DNA of 64,000 nucleotides from Berghia stephanieae (Eukaryota; Mollusca; Gastropoda; Nudibranchia; Aeolidiidae), in contig CM067444.1 of the NCBI GenBank assembly GCA_034508935.3, positions 103,749,469 to 103,813,468 of the forward strand, in the 5' to 3' direction. Position numbers and translations under genes: made by a program. The notes beneath the pieces were generated by a model. That model worked only from the letters and a program-made list of their open reading frames with translations, ran no database searches and had not been told where the DNA came from. Below, piece by piece: positions 36,942-50,200 of the stretch. Positions within the stretch are counted from its first letter, which is position 1. Each line of letters begins with the position of its first letter.

Positions 36942-37775
36942 ATATGAGGGAGGTAAATGTGGGTGGTCTTGATAAACGTTACATTATAATGATTAGTCCC
37001 CTTATTGTGAACTCAGTCAAGAGTCGAGACTGAGACAATTCTATTTCCTTTTAGCTGCCATCTTTTACACAGCTATGAAGAGAGTTTGCATGAGAATCTA
37101 GTCAGTTCAAATACAGCAATTGTTTGTACCAAAGACTCCCTGGTGTATATAGCAACAATACAGTCCAGTATCAAATGGGCCAATGATGGCTATTCGATAG
37201 TTGGCAACGACTTAATGTCTATTTCCATCACAAAGCGTAACGCATATTCTAATTCTATTGTAAATACCTTTTCACCATTTTACAAGCAATCTTGTGAGGT
37301 TTTAATGCGATAATCAGATGTCAGATTTGATCCCCAGTCCAGGAAGGAGGAATTTTTAAGATGGCTTGTTTTGTTTTGATGGGGGAGGGGGGGGGGGGGG
37401 GGCTGTTTTTTTTCTTCTATTTTTGTTTGTTTGTTTTTTGTTTTTTTTTGGTAGTGTTTGTGGGTATTTTTCTTCTACTCCGTCAGGAACTTTATCATAC
37501 ATAACTTATCATACTTTTTATCTTACACTTCCCAAATCTCTTTACTCTTTCCTATCTATTTACTTCTTCTCTCATGTGTCCTTCTGTCCATGAGTCTTAA
37601 CTGCTATCCTTAGCTGAGAGTGAGACAATTTGTTGTGAGTTGATTTTTTTTTGTTTGAGCTTTGTTTTGTTTTTGTTTTTTGTTTTTTTTTTTTTGGGGG
37701 GGGGGGGGGAGTGGGAGAGGGTTGTTTTTTTGTTTTTTTTCTTAACGATGAAATGCATATATCTGTGAAAGTATG

Positions 37776-38275
37776 TGTGTTGGACAGTTTGCTTGTCTCC
37801 ATTTTGTCAATAGTGTCATGCCAGCATAATGATAATCGTAAAGTGGTTCTCATAGCCAGGTTACTCTGCTATGTGTGTTGGACAATTTGCTTGTCTCCAT
37901 TTTGTCAATAGTGTCATGCCAGCATCATGATAATCGTAAAGTGGTTCTCATAGCCAGGTTACTCTGCTATGTTGTTGGACAATTTGCTTGTCTCCATTTT
38001 GTCAATAGTGTCATGCCAGCATCATGATAATCGTAAAGTGGTTCTCATAGCCAGGTTACTCTGCTATGTGTGTTGACAATTTCTTGTCTCCATTTTGTCA
38101 ATATGTCATGCCAGCATCATGATAATCGTTAAAGTGGTTCTCATAGCCAGTTACTCTGCTATGTGTGTTGGACAATTTGCTTGTCTCCATTTGTCAATAG
38201 TGTCATGCCAGCATAATGATAATCGTAAAGTGGTTCTCATAGCCAGGTTACTCTGCAGGTTACTCTGCTATGCTC
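37776..38275. repeat. 97-98-bp tandem array, about five copies
   Basis: Units begin GTGTGTTGGACAATTTGCTT at roughly 37776, 37873, 37970, 38065 and 38162, and contain CATGATAATCGTAAAGTGG and GGTTCTCATAGCCAGGTTAC. Copies differ mainly by single-base losses. No coding potential. Confidence 0.9.
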
Positions 38276-39049
38276 TTCTTTATTATTTTCTTGAACGGGT
38301 TCCCTTTGTTCTTTGATTTTTTTTTCCCCAAATGTATTCATGTCGCCGTCACCAATGAACTTTTAATCTTTCAGTCGTATACTTTGTGTAGCGTCTGTCT
38401 TTTCTAGGGTGCTGTTACAACTTAAAAATAAACGTGCTAAAAAATTGTGGTCACTGTTAAATATCATTCCAAACGTTGACTAATGTTGGAAATTGTTTTT
38501 GTTTTGTTGGTTTTTTTAATGAAAAAAGACTTATTGTTAAGATTAAGTTTATTTGCTATCTACAGTAAGACCTTTATATACTTACCCACCACCCCAGGCA
38601 GCTTTTTCGCTTGATCACAATCACAGACAATATCTCAAGTATGCCCTGTTCCTATATATAGATATTTAATGAGATTTTACTGCATTTTTTTTTTTTTTTG
38701 TAAGTGGGTGGGAGAAAACATTTGAGATTTGTTTTTTTTTTTTAATATCATAAATGAATTGCTTCCAAAAATCACCGTTATAGTAAGCAGACTTTTTTTT
38801 TCTAGGATAAAGCCCTATTTTATATTAATTATTTTGTTGATTGTAAAGCAAATACACGTACATATCATATACCGATGAATAAATAAGAATATTTGATTTA
38901 TTAATTTTGTTATTTCACTTAATGAGTGTGTGTTTTGATTTCATAAAATCAGTCTTATATGCCCAAAGTACACGAATTTCAATTGTGCCTGATGCTTGAG
39001 GGTTTTTTATCATTAACATTATCATCATTATCAACAACAAACAACACGG

Positions 39050-40530
39050 ATGGAGAGGTCACTGTAGCTGTGTCTTGGCCTCCCATAGTGGACAGGGTGG
39101 CACTTACTGTTTCTTCTATCCCCCTATATCTGTTTTCCAATTTGCTTTGTCTTTGTCTTGGAATGAGATTACTTGGTTTTGCCCTGGCCGTAGTGCTTAG
39201 CTTGCATAGTTATTGTTTTGGGAGATGATATTTTTTTTCCTTGTAAATCATCTCTCTGTTATGTATTATTATGTTTGTTATTTTGAATGTATAATGTAAG
39301 CATTTGAGTGTATTCCTCCTAGTGGGATCTTGTGCTGGTGTATGGGTGAGACATTTAGGTAATCTCAAACTAAGTACACTGATAGTGTGCTCTTGGAATC
39401 TACATCTGTTCTCGATCTGAACCACTCCCCTTTGTCTAACTTTTTTCCACAAGTCCTTATTTATTGTACATCTAGAATCTTTTCACTATTCAATTTTCTT
39501 CCTTTTAACTGGTGCTGATATGACCTAAATGTGTTGCAAGCGCCGTAAAACCCTTAAAAACAAACAAAAACATAGCTGTGTCTTCTATCGACCACCCCCC
39601 CCCCCCCCCCACCCCCTTCCCACAATCTGTTTTCCTTTTCACGTTGCTCTTGACTTTGTTCTCGATTGAAATATCTTGGGATTTTCCTGGTCCTTGCGAG
39701 GATCGTATGCTGAGTGGAAGCTGAAATGTGTAAAGTTCCTTTTTTTTTTTGAGAGAGAGAGAGAGATGATATTTTTAAAAATTGTAATCATATCTCTCTC
39801 TCTCTCTCTCTTGGGTGGGGTTCCTACCTCCCATAGTGGGCAGGGAGGTACTTATTGTGTCTTCTATCCCCCTATATTGTTTTCCAACTTGCATTCTGTC
39901 TTTGTCTTGGAATGGGATTGCTTGGTTTTGTCCTGGCCCTGGTCGGGGTCCTGGCTGGGAGGAAGACAGTCAAATGCATAGTTATTGTTTTGGGAGATGA
40001 TATTTTTTTCCTTGTAAATCATCTCTCTGTTATGTATTATTATATTTGTTCTAATTTATAATGTAAGCATTGAGTGTATTCCTCTTAGTGGGGGCCGTGC
40101 ATGTGTCCGGATGAGACTTATTGGTGATCTCAAACTAAGTACATTGGGGATATGCTCTTGGAATCTACATCTGATCCCTATGTGTTCCCAGTTCCCCTTT
40201 GTCTTACTTTTTCTTGGATGCTTTAATTGTAATTCTAGAACTTTTTACTACCCCATTTTCTTCCTTTTTACTGGCGCTGATATAACCTAAATGTGTTGCA
40301 AGCGCCGTAAAACTCTTAAAAACAAACAAAATCTCTCTCTCTCTTAGGTCTATTATCGTTTTTGTTTGTTTGTTTTTTAATGCATTGTACTTTGTAAACA
40401 TTTGAGTGTTTCCTTCATAGCGACTGGGTGGGGTCTTTTGACCTCCCAAAGTGGGAAGGATGTCACTTGCTGTGTCTTCTGTCCCCCTATACCTGTTTTC
40501 TGTCTTTGTCTTAGAATGGGATTACCCCAC
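39050..40530 (+). mobile_element. Nested stack of SINE-like family E copies
   Basis: An old family E copy starts near 39050 (GAGAGGTCACTGTAGCTGTG). It is interrupted by a younger copy at 39077-39572 flanked by 12-bp repeats TAGCTGTGTCTT (39065-39076, 39573-39584). The old copy resumes at 39573-39811, is interrupted again by a third copy at 39812-40331 set in a (TC)n duplication, and resumes at 40332-40420. A further head fragment lies at 40423-40530. So the same family has repeatedly landed in itself. Confidence 0.75.
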
Positions 40531-41050
40531 CAAGCTTCACAGCCAGATATTGATAAAAACCAATTTGTTTCATTCATGGCCAAAGATAGTGTCACAGAGA
40601 AAGGGAACCCCACCCATTCATACACTCAACCAGTCCTCGTAGTGAAAGGATCAAACAATTGAACTCTTTGAAACAATGACAACCATCACTTTTATTCAGC
40701 AAAGTGTCGTATCTCAATGTATTTACAAATCAAGGTTTCTATACAGTCTTTTCAAATAATTATTTTTTTTAAAAAGAAGAGAGAATTGGAAGAAATAAAT
40801 AACACTTTTACATAGCACTTCTTCCGTTGTATCCAAAGAGCCAGAGCATATTCCTGTTTCCGTTCCATAAAGAGGATAGTAACAATTACGGACTACATTC
40901 TTTATATATCTAATTAGGACCCAACTGCAGTAGTTGCGGAGGGGGTGGGAGCAGAAAAAAAAACAAACCTAACCCAAAACTCCGACCAGTGTAGTGAAAG
41001 GGTCTGAGACTCCATTGTTTTAGTTACCTAACTAACCACCCCCTCCTCTC

Positions 41051-41072
41051 CTCCCCCCCCCCCCCCCCCCCC
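41051..41072. repeat. Poly-C tract
   Basis: Run of about 22 C downstream of the SUPT6H stop codon; one of several such runs in the window. Confidence 0.9.
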
Positions 41073-42405
41073 TTAAAAAAAATTGCAATATTCTTTTTTA
41101 TAATAAATCCTCTTTCCCAGCAGAGGTTCTTATAATAAATAAAAAGAAACATAACAACTGAAGTTGTCAGATGATCATTCATTGTAGCAAAAAGTACAGC
41201 AGCCTCATCCAATCAATCAGTTCAATGACATGGAAAATTAAACATATTTTACGATTCCATTTGGTGGAATCATGATTGTATTAATTGTTCATAAAAAAAA
41301 AAAAAGAAAGAAAAAAGTTTTCCAAACTTCATACAAAAGTCACGAAGTGTGATCTCCACTTTGAAAAAAAACAACATACCATATCATAAAGACATAAAAT
41401 CAGAAACACCCATTATATATTTATATATATAATGATCCTTGTATCATCATTTTTTAAAAATTTCATTGTAAAACAACGAGATAATCACATGTAATACACA
41501 AGTGTTTGTTTGTTTTTTTAATGCATTTTTAGTGTGCTAATCTGTAGTATACACCAAATTGTAACTGCTTTACAATTTTTTTTTTTCATTTACACACTGG
41601 ACGAGACAGTAGCAAGGCGTTAGTACAATTTCCGTACATCAAACAGCACTTGTTTGCATCAGAGACCTCTAAATTCTTCAAAAGGAAAATGAAAATTTGT
41701 GCACAATGCCTTTGCTGAGGGCATATTAATATTATGATGATTGATGTGCCCGGTCGCTGGCTTAGCCCTTGGACCAAAATTAGGTTGGGCTGTGAGTCAA
41801 ATGCAGTTACTCTACAACACAGCAGCATATACAATGGAAATCAGACTTTCATAAGGATACTGGTAACATAAATTTTATACATTTAAACAAAAAATGACCT
41901 GAATTGAATCACAGTATTATTTACAGTACAGAATAAACCAATGGATTGTGACCTCTGAACTCACGTGAATAAAACCACCCAGCTATTACCAGTTTTTAAA
42001 TTCATCTAATACACAATTACTTGTGTTAAGATAATGACAATGATGAATGGAGTTATTTGTTGTCATCAACTCATTTACTTCCAAGAAATCCGATTTATCT
42101 CATCGGTTTACATGGGGTTTGCCTTTGGAGATATATCTCACTCCACTATTTTGGAAGGAAACTCTTCAAGCCTATACTTTCATCTCTCAGACTTTATGTA
42201 TGTATTACTGCTTATGGTTGAAGGGTCAGGGTCTGAAACATCCCTGACAACATATTTTGGGAGTTCTATTTGTTTTTGTAACTGTTACTTTCATTTCTGT
42301 TGAATATTTTAACAGTCCGCAGCTTTAGCTAGCTGAGTATTTACTTTGACCAGAGGTCAGAGATCAAAGGTCATTTACCATTGGATTGATTCATTTTTAT
42401 TTCAT

Positions 42406-42407
<2 letters not shown>

Positions 42408-42489
<82 letters not shown>

Positions 42490-42490
42490 C
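42408..42490. repeat. (TC)n tract in the SUPT6H 3' flank
   Basis: Dinucleotide run starting about 45 bases past the SUPT6H stop (minus strand), so likely in its 3' untranslated region as (GA)n. Confidence 0.9.
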
Positions 42491-42536
42491 TTCCTTTTAT
42501 AAATATACAAAAAGGCCAGATCAAAACTGGCCCTTA

Positions 42537-45500
42537 TCATCTCTCATCTATCAAAGGTGTACCATCTCACGAGGTGAGGGCTGCACTGACGAGCTACGAG
42601 ACCCCATCCCTGTTGTAAAAGGTGATTCCATGCCTCGGCGAGCAGGAGATGGATGGGGTGAAGCCCGGGGAGAAGGTTGTGTGGCCTTTTTGCGATTGGC
42701 CCACATCTCTGCTGCTTTGGCCCAGTCCTTGTCACTAGTGGGAGTTGGTCTTCCGCCCTAGAAATGAAGAAGACAAGATCAGAATGGAAAAACATAAGCT
42801 AATGACTTTCAATTCAAAACAAAATGTCTTCTTTAAAAGCTGTTTCTTATGTGTTTACAAGAGATAGAGTTATCAGCACTAGGAAAAAGGAAGATTTAAA
42901 AGAAAATAATAAATACCTTTGTTTATCCCATGGGGGAAATTGTCATAAGTATCTTGTAAAAAAAAAGACTGAAATATCCATGCACCTACAGTGCACTGAT
43001 TAAGAGACTTGCTCAATGAAAAATGAATAGACGTTGACTGTGTAGTGAAATTTAGAACCTAGACGATAGCGCAATGCCTAATCAATTCAGCCATTTTCTC
43101 ATACTTGATTTATGATACACATCCTCCATAAAACATACATCTCAGCTGACTTATTTTTAGAAAAAGCGTACAAACTGCAACTCCTGTATTAAATTCATAG
43201 CTACATATATATTTATCAACAGAGACATTGTCATACTAATGGGGGATCTAAACGCTAAGGTCGGAGATGACAACAGAGGCAGAGAAGCACCAAACAATTA
43301 CCAGGATGAAGAACAAATACCAACAAAGACGGAACTACCCTAAGTAAGTCAACAGACCAGCTAGACAGATGGAGGGAATATTTTAGTGAACTTTTAAACG
43401 GTATGCCTGTACAGAACTTACCAGAAGTAGAAGAGGGAGAGGATTAAGACATCAATGTTGACCCCCCCCCCCCCCCCCTCACTTAACGAAATAACATACA
43501 ATATTCGACAAACCAAAAATGGCAAAGCACCAGGACTAGATAATATCCCATCAGAGGCACTAAAAGCAGATCCTTTAGTAACAGCAAAAACACTCTTAAA
43601 ACTTATCACAATAATTTGGGAAAGTGAGGAGATCCCACAGGATTGGAAAACTGGACACATTGTAAAAATATCAAAGAAAAGAAATCTCAACAACTGTAAG
43701 AACTAGAGAGGAATACAACTCCTATCATTGCCCAGGAAGATCTTTTCTAGAATAATCCTCAACAGAATCAGGAATGTGGTTGATTTAAAAATGAAAGATG
43801 AACAAGCAGAAGTTTCGATCAAACAGATCTTGCACAGACCAAATAGCAATACTGCGTATTATTATTGAACAATCTAAAGAGTGGCAGTCACCACTAAACA
43901 TAAACTTTGTAGACTTTTTTTTTTTTTTTTGTTTTTTGTTTGTTGCTTTAGGTCTCTTCCAACACAATTGAGGTTATATGAGAGACCGCTGAAACAAAAA
44001 AACAAGTAATCTAACAAAAATAGTACAAATGTAAATCAAAATCATAACCTAAAGATATCATAAGCTAAATTATAAATAACCAAGAACAAACAGGCAGAAG
44101 ATTTACAGAAAAAAAAATTTCCCTGTCAAAAATACAATCACAAACCAAAGAAGCAGGATAGGCTAGTAAAGAGAAGAAGAAACGACATCACTATCGGATC
44201 GTACACCCATGCGAACATCATAGGTATATGATTCAAGGGTGATGCTCCCATCCAACCACTTCAAAAAGGCTTTTGACCTGATTGACCGCAGAGCAATATG
44301 GAAGTTCTTCGACGCGACAGCCTCCCCAACAAGATTGTAAATCTATTTCAGAAATCATCTGAAAATACTAAATGCTGAGTCATCCATTATCATCGTATAT
44401 TTATCAACTGACTTTGTAATCTAAAATTACCTAATGTTCAGTGGTTTATCTTTCAATATCAGACAAATATGAACAAATCATATTATAAGGATCTTTACCT
44501 GGCTCATACTGGGAGTCCTAGTTGATGGAGTCCTGGGCGTAACACCGGCCAGTTGGACGAGGAGCCTGCTGCCATGCCACCAACACTTCTTGGAGTGGGC
44601 TGGTAGGATGGAGTGGTGGACATGAGACCACTCCCTCCAGGGGTCATGTGACTTCCTGGGTGCTGCTGGTATGAGGATGGAGTCATGCTTTGTTGTGGTG
44701 GCATCATGGATGGAGTCTTGCAAACAAAATGAGAAAAAAATATAAAAAATAAATTAAGAATAATCATAAAGTTTTCAATAATCTCATTCATATAAAAAGA
44801 AGCTTCTTCATTGTGTCTCTCATTTTAAAAAGAGAAAAACAATTCAAAAGTTGAATTTCCGATTAATCTTTTAAAATATGTGTTCCAATTATATAAATAG
44901 CAGCTTTCACCTTCTAAGGCCAACTGGGACAGATTTTTGATTAATTTCCTACGTGGTCTATCAATTTTTAAAAATGTCATTTCTCAATATTTATCAACAC
45001 TGATGAAAAAGATTTCCATAATTCTTCAAAGTAGTCTAATATCACTGACAATTTGATTGTGTAAAACGTTACAAAAGCCTTTTCTATCAGACTCATATAA
45101 AGTGCAACACAAGTTCGTCAAAACAAAGCGGGACACTCAGAAAAGTTGGTCAAATCTGTGTTCCGACATGAACACGGCTGTAAGACAAGGAATTCAAACT
45201 GTGGCCTTCGTAAACTAAAGGCTTGATACTGACCAAAAAATGATGTCACAAAAGAAGACAATAATCACCAAATGAAAGTAATAAGTGAGTAGGTTAGAAG
45301 TGATCTAGGAAACGAATAATTCCATTGGCTGAGCTATTGATCTTGTCTTCTTTCATGACAAATTTTTTTGGTTGGTATCAAGACTTTTAGTTAACGAAGG
45401 CTACACTCAAGCAGTGATGTAGCCTACTGTACAAATATGTGATCTCAATGTTTGCGCATCCTGGTCTCGCAGATTGATGGTGTCACCTAGACCTTTTTTC

Positions 45501-47281
45501 ATGGCAAAAATAGTGAATATCACTCTCTCAAACAAAACACACACTTCCAGGCCATACAATACAGTGCAAGGGATGGTATGAGAGGATGCAACACAACTCT
45601 TTCATCAGTGTGTCAAAATATTGAAATAAATATTCACAATTGTGAGTCTGATTGTTTCGCATGACAGGCAAGAAGATGGCTAGGCCTGAGACTGACCAAA
45701 AATGTCACATTACAAGATCATTACCCAGGAAGATCACAACACAAGATCTGAAACGAAAAGTGAGTTGTTAGAGGTGCTCATGGAAATAAACGATACAATT
45801 GGTTGAACTGTATAATACAACTCACGGTGATTCATTGTCCTTTTACGATCGTCTTTTTTTTATTTCATAATTTTTGGTCTATAAGTGTGTGGGGTGGGGG
45901 GGGGGGGGGGGGGGGGGGAGCTCAAGGTTGTCTCAATTCAGTATATCGAAACAGTGTACCCGTTCACGGATGCAGTGAAAATTTTATTAAGACAAAGGAC
46001 ATAATTTGGGAATTTTGTCCTTGTTAGTTGAACCCGTGAATTTGTCAAATGCGTTTTTGATGAATGTGTGTTGCATTGTATATGATATAATATGTTTTGT
46101 ATGTAAAGAATACATATAAATTTTCTGAACCAATAACATTGAAAACAACGGTACCTGATACTGTGCGGAAGAACCAAAGTAACCTCTGTTGGCAATCTGT
46201 GGGGTAGCTCTAGGAGTGGTACCTCTTGGAGTTGTTGATGGCTGACCATAGACTCCAGTGGGAGTCCTTCCATGGTAGGGGTTCTACCAGGAGCTAAAAA
46301 TTAATTGAGGGGGGGAGGGGGGGAATTATTTCAAAATGATTGTTTTTAAATTACATTTCTTTTCTTTTCAGAACTTTTTGATACAATGCATGGAGTAAAA
46401 ATTCAGTTCACCATAAAACTTCTAAAAACCAAAAGACTAAATATAACTGGATATGCCTCAGAAATCAAAATGATAATGGGCTGATTATCCTGCAAAGCAA
46501 CCTATTCAAGAATAACACATTTGTGCCAATGACAACAGATTCTTATTGATGAATAGGAAACAAGAGTGTGATCATAAAATATTGGTTCCAATTTCCTTGG
46601 AATTGTCTGGAAGACTGAATACATAATATTGTGCAACTGACCTTCTGGTATCAGAATGATGTCATCTTATTTTCTAGCTTAAATCAATGTTGGTCGTCAA
46701 TAAAGATCATCCATCCTCACTCTTTCATACCCGGTAATCATAATAATCTGCCTAAATATCATGCTACTAAAATAGTTATGTCACCATATGATTCAATATG
46801 TGACCTATTTCCTTGTTTATACATTGTCGGGAGGATTGGTTACACACTTCCAAGGAATTTCGAACTGGAAAAGAGGAAGGTGTGATGTCATGACTTCTGC
46901 TTCCCATTAAGATCATATTTGTTTTTCTCCAAACCCAGTCTTTCAATTACTACATGTATCCTAGCAGACTTTCCTACTACTACAAAATATCAGTTAATGC
47001 AAATATTGCTGCTTAAAGCTTGGAGAACAAATACACATTGTATAGGACACGTGAGATATAGTTATTTTTAATCATGCCATGGGAAAACTGTAAATCAATA
47101 AAACCAATTACAGTCATTACTTATTTTCTCCTTTTGAAAACTGATTTTTTTAAAATGTTAAAGTAGACAGATCTGCAACAGTAATTTGAAAAGAAAGAGG
47201 TGAGTCGAGGACACATACTCATCATTTGTCCTGGTGTTGTGTAGGTAGACATGGCTGGAGTTCTGACACTCCCAGGGGTAC
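42537..47281 (-). CDS. SUPT6H: SUPT6H exons for the Thr-Pro/Gln-rich tail and stop
   Basis: Exons 47219-47281, 46155-46293, 44499-44716 and 42537-42757. The tail is low-complexity, rich in TP, RTP and [67 protein letters not shown], then [16 protein letters not shown] and a final GTPLIDER that matches the vertebrate ending. Three single-base shifts are needed, near 46268, 44560 and 42570, each curable by one G. Read literally, the last exon would stop at 42551-42553 after MVHL. Confidence 0.85.
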
Positions 47282-50200
47282 CTGAAAGAAAAGAAGAAAA
47301 AAAAAACAAATAGGTCAAGAATGGGATTTTAAAATTTGCAAAATATTTTCCAAAATGAATTTTTAGCAGCAACCATGGACTGTAAAAAATAGACTCTTAT
47401 CCAAAAGGTATCGAGCAAATGCAAATGTCCGTAATGGGCTATAAAAACTGTGACAAACCCCAATTCCTCGAGCCGTACGGCTCTTAAGTACTTATTTTTA
47501 ATTTTACTGATTGATCCTCCCAGCTATTTACTTATCCAATACCTGGAATGGGATCCTAAAGTGTTCTTTGAACCAACGGATGAGAGAGTTGACTGAGCTG
47601 AATATCTGGCTTCTGTACTTGATTCCGTCTGGAGTCACTGACACATATTCGTGTCTGGTTCTATTCCTGGGCATGTAGGACAGGAGGAATTTGCCGGGAT
47701 GTTGTCGACTAGCCGACATCAGATAGGGAATTCTATTCAAAATTTGAATTTTAAAAGAATATTTTAATAAGCTGAAAACATGTTTAACTCTTATAAGTTC
47801 ACTGTCCTTATGACAATTGAGAACAAATAAAGGCAGATGATGAAATAGCAAAATTTTCAATAGAGCTAACAAGCAAAGAATACAGGTTCAACAGAGATGA
47901 GAAGCATTTATTTAAGACCAATTTATTCTTGTGTCTCGCCTGAAACTAAAAGAAGGAAACAGGGATCAAATGAAATTTTATACATGGTAACAAAAAAAAT
48001 AAAATGGTGTTTAGTGTGGAAATTTGATTGTTAAAAATAGGAAAGATAAAAGTGATCAAATCTAAACAACAAAGCATGAATGCATCGTTGTATAATGCAT
48101 TTCTATGTGCTTTAAAATGTTTGTTGTTTTTAAGGCACTTGCAACACTTCAAGGTCATATCAGCGCCAGTAAAAAGTAAGAAAATTGGATAGCATAAAAC
48201 AATCTAGATGTACAATTAAATGGATCTGAGGAAAAAGTAAGAAAAAGGAGAAATGGTTCAAATAGGGAACAGACGTAGATTCCAAGAGCACACTATCAGT
48301 GTACATAGTTTGAGATCACCTAAACGTTTCACCCAGACACCAGCACAAGATCCCATTAAGAGGAATAAACTCAAATGTTAACAAATCATATGATAAAATT
48401 TTTAAAATAACAGTACATAACAGAGAGATGATTAACAAGGAAAAAATATCATCTCCCAAAACTATAACTTTACATTCGACAAAGTAATCAATGACTGAAG
48501 TTAAAATTAAGCTATGAAATTAAATAATATAATAATGGAGAGATAAATTTTAAAATTTTGAAAATATTATGAGATTACAACTAGATATAAACTGGAATAT
48601 ACGAGAAGATGTCAACTAAAATCACTATCAAAAGACCAAAAACAAAACAAATTCCAAACAATGACCAGATACCTTTTTTTCTTTTCTTTTCTTTTTAATT
48701 ACATACAAGTAGTAATATTTCAATCTTTAAAACAGTCTACAACAAGAATAAGAAAGAGGTGATATTATCCATCCCCAACAACATAATCAAGTAATATCAA
48801 ATCGAAAACTGAAATAATCAATATCTTTTCCACATTGTTTTTTTTTTTTTACCTGAATCCTGCTTTCTTTTTCTCCTCACCAAGAAGCTTCTCCAGAATA
48901 TCCCTCTTCCCGCCTTCAGCGTCCCTGTAATACTTGAAGGCCTGGATGTCCCGGACTGTCGCTGCCATTGGCTGGATGTGGCGGGCAATGATTTCATCAA
49001 GGTCCTCAAACTCCTGATGGGAAGAGGAATAAGGAGAGGATGATCGTTGATAGTAATGATGATGATGATGATGATGATGACAAAGACTAATTTTTTTTTT
49101 TTTGTTGCTTTAGGTCTCTTCCAACACAATTGAGGTTATATGAGAGACCGCTGAAACAAAAAAACAAGCAATCTAACAAAAATAGTACAAATGTAAATCA
49201 AAATCATAACCTAAAGATATCATAAGCTAAATTATAAATAACAAGAACAGGCAGAAGATTTACAGAAAAAAAAATATCCCCTGTCAAAAATACAATCACA
49301 AACCAAAGAAGCAGGATAGGCTAGTAAAGAGAGAAGAAAACGACATCACTATCGGATCGTACACCCATGCGAACATCATAGGTATATGATTCAAGGGTGA
49401 TGCTCCCATCCAACCACCCACTGACAAAGACTAAGTTGCCAAAGATAATAACACTGATAACAACCATGATCATGATAGTTGTCTCATTGGATGATATCAT
49501 GCCAAGTTGCCTATCACAAAGCAAAACAAAAGAAAAAACAGAAACAAAAAAAATAAAATTACCAATGTTATTAGTTACAAATATCAAATATCCTGATGAA
49601 CAAGTCTGAAGATGTTAGTATGAATGAAGGAATATATTTATTTTTCTACATATCATGAGAATTCTATCTTTGAAAATAAAGAAAAAATATCATACAAGTG
49701 CAAGACTCCAGAAAGTAAATAAAACGATGCACACATTTCTCATTGTCTGGAAACCCAAGAACAATGGTTCTTACCTCGCCAGCTATCCATAAAGACTTTC
49801 CCAAACTGAAAGCATTCTCCTTGCCTTCCTCTCTCACATCAATGTGCTGCAACACTCCATCGCAAACCTTCCAAGTGGCTGTCAGATGATCTGCACCCTG
49901 TTTCATAAAAGTTTTAAAAAACACATATCAGTTGAAGGGAGTTAATTAAAAAAATTTAAAATATGCTGCAAATGTGATATTGAAAAAGCAAGTAAACAAC
50001 CTATTTGATTTAAACTAAATTTTTCAGGCTTGTATTGACACTCATTCACTCCAATTCTTCAAATATCATTTAAGTTTGATAAACACTAAGTTTTCAAGAT
50101 TTTTTATTGAGAAGTGGTTTAAAAAAAAAAAAGACAATGATCCCTTTATCAATGTGTCAGGCCCGTGTTTGATTGGCAGGTAACGGACATCCAGAGTGAG

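Larger units (their letters stand above)
42758..44498. other. Last SUPT6H intron
   Basis: 1.7-kb intron between exons 44499-44716 and 42537-42757. It is mostly occupied by a broken LINE with a SINE inserted into it (43215-44345). The remaining sequence is AT-rich with nothing recognised. Confidence 0.7.

Noticed and set aside
37776-38275. CRISPR-like array
   Set aside because: Units are contiguous 97-bp repeats without spacers, in an animal genome.
42537-47732. SUPT6H as a pseudogene
   Set aside because: Fifteen of twenty exons are intact with perfect phases and conserved residues; the breaks are single bases in G runs.
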